Below, in pieces: positions 43,433 through 55,400 of a stretch of DNA of 64,000 bases. A program made the position numbers and the translations under genes. Within the stretch, counting starts at the first letter, position 1. The number at the start of each line of letters is the position of its first letter. A model generated the notes under the pieces. It searched no databases, was not told the DNA's origin, and was given only the letters and a program-made list of their open reading frames with translations. The DNA is from Tribonema minus (Eukaryota > Sar > Xanthophyceae > Tribonematales > Tribonemataceae), in NCBI GenBank assembly GCA_017506865.1, contig JAFCMP010000063.1, positions 297,214 to 361,213 of the forward strand, given 5' to 3'.

Positions 43433-46400
43433 CTGAAGCACGGACGGGGAGTGCAGGCAACAGCAACAGATCTATTTAGTGCTACATAGTGATTGAGCCA
43501 TTGCGAGATTCCAAAGATGCATACTGTGTGCACCAGTCTGAGACCACATGTCAACAAGACACAATTTAACAGTACACATATGTATGCAAAAACACTAGAG
43601 TAAAGTCTACTACTCCCTAACAACGGTGCGTAAACCAGTCCATGCAAGGTGAGCTGTAACGATGCAATCAGCCAACAAGTACTTTTTATTAATTCTCGCT
43701 CAGGGCGCGAAAAAGCCCAGATGATTGGCATCTAGCTGTAAGGAATCTACATGTCGTATGACAGTCTGAAAGTGTCGCAACGACAACCACTCAAACGCCG
43801 CCGCCGCCAAATGGCATCTCGGGGTCCTCCCCTACGTCCTCCTCCATGTGCCCCCCCCCCCTGGATTCTGCCATGTGTGTCATGACACGGCCAGAGTACG
43901 CCATGTGGAGCGCTGCCGACAGTGCCGAGCGTAAGCGCGCCAGGGCGATGCCCTTGAGAGCTTTAGGGCGCGCTCCTCCGGGCACTGACATCCTGCTGGC
44001 ATACTCCGTCGCCACAGCCTCCAGCAGCTTCCGCCCCTGCTCCCCGATGCTGCCAAATGACCCTATTGCCAATGTGGCAAGTTTGTAGCAATTCTGATCA
44101 TAATGACCAGAATAGTGGGTAGTCTTGGCGGCCTCTTGGTCGCGGCAGCATCGCTCGGGGTCTGCTGCAGTCTTCGCCGCCCGCGACGCCACCTGTGCCT
44201 CGAAGCAGGTAACGTCCACCATGAGCGGTAGGTGGCGTGTCGGGTCGTCGTAGCCGGTCACCGGGAAGGCGTCGGCAGGCAGCACGATGTCCATCCTGCG
44301 ACTCCCCGGCGGCCCGGCGGACCCCAGAAACGGCGTGTAGTCCTCGTCCACCAGTCCCGTTTTGAGGTATTGCCGCAGGAGGCGCTGCGTGGCCCTCTTG
44401 ACGCTATTGTGGACAATGGTGTCGTGCGCCTTGACGCGTGGCGCTTGACACAGCCGTGCATGCAGGGTGCCGCCCGGCGACTTCCCGCACAGCTTGCAGC
44501 CTGCCGTCTGCTCCTCTACTCCGATGGCGCGTTTGACGGCCAGCTGCCAGGATAGGCCATCGAACGAAGCCGTTGTGGAGTACATGGGCTCGTTGAGGAA
44601 TGCCATGCCGATCGAGTGCATGTGGCGCTGCGACCGGAATCGAGCAAGTGCTTGCGTGCGTTGCGTGCCCTGCGGCAGCTGTTGCAGGTCCGCCTCCACC
44701 TTATCTGCAAGCTCGGTAGCGACGGCATCTGCAAGCGCACTCTGATTGGGGCGCTTCAGGCTACACTGCAACTGCAGAGCACTGGCGTCAAGTACGCAAG
44801 CAGCATCCGCACCAGTGCCACCACCTGCTGTCGGCCGCAGCGGCGGCTGCTGCGTAGGTGGTTGCTGCTGCAGTGGCGTTAGCGCTGGTGGCAGTATACG
44901 TTCCAGCGTGTCACCTGTTGCTGCACGTAGAGATGTGGCAGCTGTGGCGATCGTCCGCATGAGGGGCAGGCGCGCCACCTCTGCTGCTGCTGCGCCTTGT
45001 AGCATTGCTGGTGTGGAACGCGCAGCGCCTGCATTGACGGCTGCCGCTGCTGCGTGCGCTGGTGCTGCAGCTGTGCCGCCTGCCGTTGCTGCTGCTGCCA
45101 GTGGTGTTGCTGCTGCCGCAGGTGTTGGTGCAGCACCTGCCGCATTTGCCGCTGCCACCGCCATTGCCGCTGTCGCAGCCGGCACGGTTGCGGCGCCGCC
45201 TGCCGACGCTGCTCCTGTTGCAGGTGCTGCAGCAGCCCTTAGGCTAGTAGGGCCTGTAGCAGCTGTATTGCCTATGCCCGCAGCCGCTGCTGTTGATGCT
45301 GCAGTTAGTGATGCCGCCGAGGCCACTTGAGGTGCAACATGTGCTGCCGCTGCTGCAGCAGCCTCTGATGCTGGAGCAGCTGCTGCTGCCGCCGCTGCTG
45401 CTGCCGCCGGAGTAGTTGCGCCGTGCGCCGCCGCTGCTGCTGCTGCCGCTGGTGCCGCCTGTGCTGCCGCCGCGGCCCCTGATCCAGCGGCAGCTGCGTC
45501 GTGTGTTGCCGGAATGGCTGCGCCATAAGCGCGGCCAGCCGCCGATGCAGTTGCCGCTGCCGGAGCGGTCGCGCCTCCACTGGCAACCGCCGCTGCCGCT
45601 GTAACAGTTGCCGCTGCTGATGCTGCTGGTGCTGGTGCTGCTGCCGCTGCTGCCGGTGCCGCTTGTGTTGCCGCATCCTCAGCAGCGTTGTCTGCAGCCG
45701 CTTGAGGAGCCGCCTGCTGCAGCACCCCCGCCCATCCAGAGAGTGCTGGTTGCAGCGCTTGCAACGTGCCCGCCACATACGCAGCATCAGCGATGTCGCA
45801 GGCGCTGGTAATGCCAAGGCCGCCATGCCGTGTTGGGAGTCGCGCTTGCTGTAAGGCTGGGCCGTGCGCTGCCAGATGGAAGTGGGCCCCACTTTGCTCA
45901 AACTGGCGCCAGGTCTGGCCTGGTGGCTGCAGGCCCATTGAGTGCTCAAGCACCCACTGCGTGACCCGATCCCACTCCTTGGCGGCTGGCGCTGTCTGCG
46001 TAGTGGGAATGGTGCGCAGGCAGTACGTCATGCGAGGCACCACGCAGTAGCGCAGTAACCTGAACATAGCCCTCGGAGATGTCAGGCGCGCGCATCGCTC
46101 TGCAAATCGAGCCCCTGCCCCGCCTGCACCCGCTTCCCTGCGCAGCCATGCGTCCACAAAGCTGCTGTGGCCCACCGGCACCCCCAGCAACACAGCTCCA
46201 CGGTTCTGATTTTCATCCGTATCCCCCACTAGCTGAACGCCCAGCTGCTGCAGCAGTTGCCGCTCGTGGTCTGTCACCACATGCCCCCTGCCAGGCAGCG
46301 CGCGTGACTTGGTGAGGTTTAGCTCCAGCCCCACCTCCGCAAAGTGTTGTTTGAGCTGCGCCACCGCTTGTATGTCATCCTGAGTCAGCGTGCAAGCGCC

Positions 46401-49400
46401 TGTTCGGACGTTGGCATCGTCCATGTAGGCGCCCATCCGCCTCCGCGCGCGCTGCGCAGCCGCCGCCTCATTGAATCGTTTCAAGCACTGAGCAATGGCG
46501 CCGCAGAAGAGCATCGGTGCCGCGGGGTCCCCCTGCTTAAACCCGCGCTGAGACATGATGATGCGCGTGGAGCCGTCAACGTGCTGGAACAGCAGGCGTG
46601 GCCGAGTGCGAACGTATGTGCCGATGAAGTAGTCGAGGAAGTCCGGCAGCTGTGCTGCTACCCATTCCGCTGCCGCCAGGACGAACACCATGTTGAAGGC
46701 ATTCTTGAGGTCCAGCATGAACTGCCAGTGACCGAGCTCATACGCGAGTTTGCCGGCCATGGCCGCTTTCTCCGCTCCTGCTGAGACGGCTACCCCATAC
46801 TGCCCGTCTGGCTCAAGGAGCTCCGCCAGGAAGTCTTTGCGGTCTGCCACGTACACCGAAGTGCATAGTCGCTGCAGCACCTCGCCGCAAACGATGGGCC
46901 GCTGCTTAGCTGTACCATCTTCCTGTTGTTCTGCAAGTGGCGTCAGGCGCCCCGCGCCATGCAACTGCCAGAAGGCATCCGGCAGCCGCGCAGCCTCCCG
47001 CATAACGGTCTGAAGCCACCGTGTGAGGACAGCAGCAAACTCATGCCGTCCCCAGCTTGTGCGTAGCGCATCCTGCAGGTGGCTGTAGCGCAGCCCCGAT
47101 GGGCCTGCTCCACTGTAAGGGCTTGCTCGCTGGATGAGCTTGGCAACCGTCTCTGGCTCAATTCCCTCCCCCTGTAACAGGCTGAGTTCTGCTGGCATGT
47201 CGGCTGCTTTCGCCACAAGCTGATCAACCATGCCGGATAGCTCATGGAGTTGTTCCCCTGGCGCAGCGGGGGGGTGTTTGGACTGCATGGCGGCAAAGCA
47301 GTCATCATCAGGTATCGCCACCGTTTTGGGCTGAAGGAAACGCGCTGCCTGCTGAAGCCCCCCCCGTGTGCCCATGCACTGTAGGACGTAGGCGTTGATC
47401 GCTGCCTCCGTTTGCTGGCGCGCGCGCCAGCGCCGGTGCGCACGCGCGTGTGCGAGGAGCGCTGGCACCAACCGGTCAAGCTCACCGCGTGCCAACATTC
47501 TGATTCTGTCGGAGCGAGTGATGCCAGGTGCGCCATCGGTGGAGGTGATGAGTGATGGCATGAGGTGGTGTAGAATCGTGGATCTTTGCAGTCGCTGCAC
47601 CCGCCCTGCAGAATCTGGCTCCCGCGCCGCATTGACGAACATCGTCATTGTGTGTGCCAACAGATGTGTTGCTGCGTTCTCCAGTGCAGCTCCCACATAG
47701 CGACGATTGCGTGGTCTAGCAAGGCTTCTAGTTGTCGCGAACTGCAGCTTGCACAGCTCATCGAGGCTGATGCTGTCAAGCACTGCTGCGACTGCGGGGG
47801 TTGAGATGGTCCACGTGAAAAGCCCACCTGCCCCACCTGCTGCGCCTGCAGGGCCTGGCGCTGCCGCTGCTGTCGCCGCACCTGCCGCTCTGGGGCCCCC
47901 TCCGCCGCCACCGCGGCCGCCACGACCACAGCCTCGTCCGCCGCTGTCGCTGCTGCGACCGCTGCCACGGCCACCGCGGCCGTTTTGAGTTCGCGCGCCA
48001 CTGCCGCTGTTGCTAGCACCGCCGCTGCGGCTGCTGGCATCACTGCTGCGGCCGTTGCCAGCGCCGCTGTCCTTAGTACCGGCTGCACTGCCGCCGCCGG
48101 CACCGCTGCTGCTGCCGCCTCCGGTTCTGCTGCCGCTAGTCGCTCTGCTACTGCTGATGTCTGCATCATTGCTGCCGCTGCGAACGCGTCCTCCATTGCC
48201 ACGTCCGCGCCCTCCACTGCGACCCCGACCCCCTCGTGTAGCACTGCTGCCCCCGCGTTCCGGCCTCTTTGAGCTGCCGGAGGAGCTGCTGCCACCAGCC
48301 TGAGCAGCAGGTGCCTGCTGCGCGTGCGCTGGTCCCTTTGCGTAGGGGTTGCCGATGGGTGTGCACGCCGGTTGCTGCTGTGGCAGCGACGTGGTAGCTG
48401 TTGCCGTCGATGCATCAGGTGCTAGCGGTGCTGCTGATGCTGTTGTTGACAATGTTGCCGCCACTGCAGCGGGTGAAGTGATAGGCCTGCATTTGCGGCA
48501 GTGCTTGCCCGCGCTGGCATCGCTGCTGTCCACTCTGAATGTCTTGTTGGCATGAAACAGGTTTTTGCACAAGGCACACTCGGTGTAGATGGTTTGCAAG
48601 TGCGACGTGCTGAGGTCGGAGCGCTCCAGGAACGTTGTTGCTGTCCCACTGTGGTGTTTGCGCTGGTGCTTCGCCGCGATGTGGGCGTTTAACCTCTGCT
48701 GTAACGAGAGCAGCGACATGCCCTTCTTCACCACGAGGTCGCATAAGTTGCACTTGTACTCCGGGTCCGCACTGCCTCCACCTCCAGCTTCGTCGTCTAG
48801 CATCAGACGTTGCTGTTCCAGACTGTTATGACCTGTTCTAGAGCGCTTGACTGCACTTTGCCCGCCCGTGTGCTCCCCTTCGCCTGTTTGATCGGAAATT
48901 GACCAACCGTCATTCTGTACCCTCTTGCGTTTGTGCGCTGCGCGTCCGTCTCCAGTTGCTCTGCTGCTGCCACTCGTGCCATCGTCCTGTTGACAAGCGC
49001 CATTGCCATCTGCAGCACTGGTGCTAATATCCTGCGCTTGTGCGCACGCTAGATCGGATTCCTTGCATTTCTGCGCTGATTCAGAGTTGGCAATACGGGC
49101 CTCCCGCCGCCGCCATGATATTCTTTTCATGATCTCTGCTACGCCATGGTGCTACATGCTACAGCTACATACCTATCCGCATCTCGTGGAGGCCTACTAG
49201 TATATGCAGTGTACCTGTGTACTTTTATTATCGCTCAACAAGTACTATAGAAGCCACCACAGCAAATGAATGTACCATGCCATTGGGTTGCATGCAGCTA
49301 GTCTACGCTTCATTACAATCATCACCGCCCCACCATGCACACAGTGTGATACCAAACTCACCACCAAAAAGCCAGTGAAGAGTACGCGCCGCGCACATTC

Positions 49401-52400
49401 GACAGGCTCCCACCAGTATGCCTCATCCGTGTACTGATCCCACAGAAAGGAGGATGCCACGATGAAGCTGGACTCGCCATTGCTGCCTGTATTGGCTCCA
49501 CGAGCTGACATATCGCTGTACTGTCTCTCGAGCTGATCCGCACAACGCTTGCGGTGTAGCACATAGGCATACAGGGCAGGGATGCCGATGGGGTACACCA
49601 GTACCATCACCGCCGTATACGCAAAGTTGCACCAGTAGAGCTGATCGTAGCACGTGATGGAATAATCGGCCCTCAGGTACCAGTTATACGGGCGGGATGA
49701 CCACTCCTCAATTTTATCGCATGCAAAAGTTTGAAACACAGTGCTGCTGACGGTGCTGTAGATGAAGAATGTCCAAGCCAGGAAGAGAGTCCAATGCCGT
49801 CGCAGGGACTCTGCATGTGCAGCAAGTGCAGGAGCTCTGTCGGCGGTTTCTTGTAGCCGGTGCACTCGCCTCATTGACCACAGCCACGAGCACCCCAGAA
49901 ATATGACGGGCACCAGCGGCATCAGGGTCATGAAGAGCAGCCTTTCGTAAAAGCTGCCACCCCAGCAAAAGGAGAATGCAAAGGCACAAAGGGAGAGCAA
50001 AGTGGAGGATGGGATTTCATGCAGTGCACAGACCAAGGCAATGCAGAGCGGAGGACATGTAGCACAAGGAGTACCACACACCAAGCAGCTGCTGGAACAT
50101 CATGATGCAAAGGCATAAAAGCAAAGCAAAGTGGAGGCCGTTAGCTCATGTAGTGCACAGGCTAAGGCAATGCACAGTGGAGGTCATATTTCGCAACAAA
50201 GACCAGATTAAGCAGCCGCTGAAGTACAACTGCCTATGTCTGGTGCGAACTACATGTGGCTGTGCGCCGAGGACTTGCCAACACAATGCATAGTATTGCA
50301 TTCACACCGAGATGCGTTGTATGAACAACTGTGGAGCACGCATGCAAGGCAAACCTATAGATATGATTCTACAACACCAGCTGCTGCTGTGCTGTGCGTA
50401 CCTCGCATCAAAGATGCAACCAAAGGCGAATGAGACGTCAGGCAGGATGGCGAGAAGATGTATGAAGGACTCGAATGACGGCGCCAGCTGCAGGCCAGTG
50501 ATAGAGACAAGCCCAGCAATAAGCTGCACCACGAGCAGCAGGGCAGCAACAGGACAAGCATTCCGTAAAGAAATACTTCCAAGTGTTGTCATAATTGCTG
50601 CTGCTGTACTCAGCAACAGATGTTGGCGCATAGCACACACAATGCCAACAGCACTGTCCATGAAAAATTGAAGTTAGTGCGTGCCTGTCCACCAAAGTGG
50701 AGTTTATGGTATCACAGGTCGCCAATTGCACATCGCAATATGAAGTATATGTTAAAGGTATGTAGACGTAACATCTTTTGTAGCGATTCAGTCGTACGCT
50801 CCGGGTTCTGATGACTCTTTCCCCGCCATTCGACGTGTTCCGCGGTGTGGGAAGCAGTGCAGCCAGTGCGACGTCGCTGCCGCACGCTCCTGCGCTGAAT
50901 AAAGCGTGTTAGGGGTAGGTACATCCTGAAACCTCAACAGCTGAAGCTCTGGTCAGTGAGCTGTACTCCTTGCCCGTCAGCTGCAAGTGTGATCTCCCAG
51001 CACAGGCCTCGCTTGCTGTTCAAAAGCGACTCCTCGACTCATGATATTTGTAGTGAATGTAAAGGCTACAGTCATCATCAGCTGTGCAATACTTATTCAG
51101 CTACGACTCGGATGGTGTGTGATGTGTGTGCTGAGGGCGCAGCTGCACCTAGGTAACAAACATAAATTTGATGTTGAACATGGCCAGCACACACAGCTGC
51201 GCATCCGGTAATTATGGCACAGATGCTCTGGGAAAATGTTTGAGTTTCTAAACACCCATGATGGTTGATTTGCAGCAACTAGATAGGAGGATCTGAGGTC
51301 GCGCTTGGAGCTTGGTCAAGGTTGCTGTTAAAATAGAGGAAGCATGACATTATGTTTGAGCATGCACTGCTTTGCATGGAGCTGAGTCAATGACAGACTG
51401 ACATACACTCTCCGGTAGGCTGAAGTGGTGTGGGTGACTGGGTGTGATGCACCTGAGTGTACCAACTGCTTTGGCACTTGCTATGTACATATGGCATGAC
51501 ATGTACAGCAACGCTGCTTGTGCACTGGGTACAGAAAAAAAAACTAGCACCATATTGTAACAAGGAACTCGTAGCGGACGCACCGGATACGTGGGTGCAT
51601 ACACGCGTACTTCGAAGTGCATTTTTTTTCATGTGGCATCAAAGTTCAACAACTGCTTATTGCCCGGTCTGCTTGCAAAAGTAGAATGTGACAAATGTTC
51701 TGAACTTGCAAAATTGAAACTGTTGTGCGCAACAAAAAAGTGCAATGGGAGGTTGGCTTCATATTGTGGCTGATAATTATATATCTCTATGCGCAGTATA
51801 TACATTGAAACTATACATCGTACACCATATGGCAAGCCTCATTACATGCTGATTGGCAACGCTAATTACAAGTCACAGCAACCTCAAAAGATTTGCCTTT
51901 AATAATGGCATACAAATGCCCTTGGGTGCCAGAGTACGAATTTTCAGAATTATCTCAAACAGAAACTTTTAAGTTTACTTTCAAAGTATTCAGTATACAA
52001 GTCAGAGTGTGCATGTGGTTGCGCAACTTGGTGCTAATCTAACGCAACATAACCTTGTGCATTCAGCAGCGATGAACCTCAATTGCAAATCATACAGTGC
52101 TGTACCTGTACAACGACAATGGGAATGCGCAGAGAGTTGCTGTTGCAGTGCTATACAGTGCTTTACCTGTACAACGACAATGGGAATGCGCAGAGAGTTG
52201 CTGTTGAACTTGAAGTGCACGTTGCAGGCCCGTGTCGCCAGCCTCTGCATGGAGGGCCATGATGGTATAGCATGGCGATGACCGCCAGCACCCCGCCCAG
52301 GAAGCACATAAGCAACTGCTGCTGCTGCCCCAATGCATGCAAGGATGAGGGCCGCGGCGCTTGCAGCTACCCCAGCGCCCTTGCAGTGGCCACACTTGTA

Positions 52401-55400
52401 GGAACCCGTGGACCTAGCGCCTGCGCAGCCTGAGGCAGTGCAGGCGCCCGCTCAGCCTGCAACGGCTGCCATCTATCCGCGCTGCCCATTACATGACACT
52501 GGCTGCCTCTTTCGGGTGCCAGTGCCCAAACCGCGCCTCCGCCGGAACGGGGAGGCGCACACGCTCACGGCGCAGACGTCGGCGTTGCTGGCGTTGGCGC
52601 GCCGCATCGCCACGACGCTGGCGGCTCACCAGCGCCGCGAGCATCCGAATGTGCCTGCCGACTTTCTCGCGCGTATGCAGGCGATCGACGACGAGTGTTT
52701 GACTCTCCACCGAGCCGGCGCGGGCACCTACTACGCCGTGGAACCCGAGCTGCTACTCTGCGCATGCGCCTCGTGCGGCGAGCCCGGGTGCGTGCGCACG
52801 AAATTGCACCAGCGCGACCGTGGCACCTCTACAAGTCCCGGGGGGCGGCCGCAACGCAGCGGCCACACGGGCCCCGCGTCGCGCCTCTGCCCCCCATCCT
52901 CCCCCTCTATACAGCCAGCGGCGGCGCGCGCGGCCCCGGCGCCCGCGCAGCTGCCGCTGTGGCTGCGGCAGGGCCAACATGGCGCAGCGCGCTTCCGCTC
53001 TGGACGCTGGCGCCGCTCTCGCCCGCGCGCGCAGCGCTTGACGACCTCTCCTTTGACTATGTTCTGCAGCAGCAACTGGTGGTCGGCCGCCGCATTCGCC
53101 TGGAGCACCGCTCGGACTTCACAGCCGCCTTGACGGCCGCGCTGGCGGGCCTCCGGGAAGCGCAGACGGCGGTAGCGCAGGCACACGGGGTTGAGGCAGC
53201 GGCACAGGCGTCCGCCACAGCTGGTGCATGGTGCAAGCTGCTGCATCTGCTGCCGTGCCTGCTGCTTGTACCCGACGGCTCCCTGCCGCGGGCGCACCGT
53301 TTTGCGGCCTTTGTGGCAGGCGACCTGGACCTGCTCACGCGCACAGCGCTGGCCTTCTGCCGCCGCGGCGCCGCCCGTGCGTGCGCGCGCCGCGCTAGAT
53401 CTATGACGGAGGCGGCGGCGGCAGTGCGGGAGCGCGCGGCGGCGACGGCGCGGCAGCCGAGCGGCGTCGGGCGCGCCGCGCGGCTGCTGGCGGAGGGTGC
53501 TGACACATCTGCCCCCCGCGACTCCGCTACCTTGCATAAACTGCAGGCTAAACACCCAGCCGGCGACGCGTCTGCGAAGCTGGATGCCGCAGCAACGTGA
53601 GCGCGCAGCTCGGTGGCGGCGTCGGCGCTGGCAGCGGCAGCACCACTCAACGGCGCTTCGTTCACGGCGGACGGGCTGCGCGAGGCCATCCTCGCCGCCA
53701 ACCCTGGCTCGGCCGCCGGTCCCTCTGGGCTGCGCAACTCCCACCTCCAGCAGTGCGTTCGGCACACGGCGCACGCGTCGGGGCGCACGGTTGACTGGCT
53801 CCTTGAGCTGCTGGCGTGGCTGGGTACCGCGGTGTACTCCACCCCCGCCGCGCTGCCCGCCCCCTTTTGGCGCCTTCACGCGGCCGCGCGCCTCAGCGCT
53901 GTGGGCGAGAAGGCGCGCCCCATCGCGTGCGGCGACACCATCCGCCGCCTGTTCGCCCGCACCTTCTGCACGGACACCCGGGACCGCGTCTCCGCGCTGC
54001 TGGAACCAATTGGCCAGTTTGGGGTCGGCGCGCGGGGGGGCGCAGAGAGAGTGGCGCTCATGGCGCAGCTCACGCATGAGTGCGGCGGCGTGCTCCTTGC
54101 CATTGACGGCAGTAATGCCTTCAACGCGCTGTCGCGCTCGGCAGTCCTCACCGCGGTGGCCGAGCATCTGCCTGACCTGTACGGCTACGTCGAGCACATC
54201 TACGGCCCCGGCCGGGCCCCTTGGCTACAATTTGGCCTAGATGGGCACGCCGACGCCGCCATCATCCTCTCCCAACAGGGCGTGCAGCAGGGCGACCCAT
54301 TGGGGCCGCTGCTGTTCGCGCTGGCACTGCGCGGCACCATGGTGGCTGCCCGCGCCAAGTTCCCGCAGCTGGCGCTTCCGGGCTACCTCGATGACCTCAC
54401 CATCATGACGCCCAGCTGTGACACGTCAGTGCTCGGCCACGTCGGTCGCGCGTTCTGCTTCATACAACAGGCGCTGAGCGAGCTAAACATTCAGGTCAAC
54501 GTCACGAAATGCGCGGCGCTGGTGCCGGCCTCAGGCGGCGCTCGCAAGCGCGCCGCTGCCATCTTCGCCGCCGCCAATGTCCCCGTACCAGTATGCGACG
54601 ACGGCATCACGCTGATGGGTGTGGCGGTCGGCACCGAGGAGTTCGTGCGCGCACACGTAGCGGCGACCCTTCGTGCCCCCAGCACCGACCGCCTGGTGGC
54701 GGAGCTGGTGCAGATGGAGGATGTGCAGGCTGCCTTCTCCATTCTGGCAGTGCGTCTTGCCGTCCCCGCCCGCGCAGGGCATGTCGCGCGCAACACGGCG
54801 CCATCCCTCACGCATGAGGAGCTACAGCGCTTCGACGCCGTCACGCAAGCGGCCGTGGCCGCGCTGGCGCAGGAACGATCGGCGGGTCTTACGCCGCCGG
54901 CCCACGAGGGCGCGCCGCCGGCCCACGGGGGCGCGCCGGCGGCTGCTGACAATCGCCGCGGCCCGCCGGCGGTTGCGGCGACGGCGGCGCCGCCCTCTCC
55001 GTGGGCGGCGGCAGTGGCATGGGTACGCGGCGCCGACTGGGGTGGCGGGGCCCCAGTGACGCTACCAGCACACCAGCAGGTACGCGTGCATCTGCGGCTG
55101 GGGAGCAGTGGCTTTGGCGTGCTGGGCGCAGCGCCACGTGCATGTGCCGCATTTGCTGCACGTACCCTCGAGTGCATGGGACCGGCACTGGCGGCGTTTC
55201 CAGCCGCGGCACGCAGCCGCGTCCTGCAGCACGCCCGCTACGGCTTCACCTTCACGCAGATAGCTACCTGCCTGCAGCAGCTGCGCAGCGGCAGCGACGA
55301 TGCTGCATCGGCCCTCGCACTGCTCCTGCTCTCGGTCTGGTACCAGGACTGGCGCCAGGACGACGGCGCGTGGCGAACGCTGCGCGATCTGCTACAACGG

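Noticed and set aside
44746-45949. Long ORFs on both strands across the E3 Ala-rich tract
   Set aside because: GCN repeats lack stop codons in several frames. Only the minus-strand E3 frame continues into real domains on both sides.
50956-51773. Small plus-strand ORFs with CxxC pairs as a zinc-finger gene
   Set aside because: The pieces are in different frames, interrupted by stops, with no splice sites linking them.
52731-54197. 488-codon minus-strand ORF opposite E4
   Set aside because: It is the antisense shadow of the GC-rich RT frames. Its composition (Arg, Gly, Ala, Cys) has no domain pattern.
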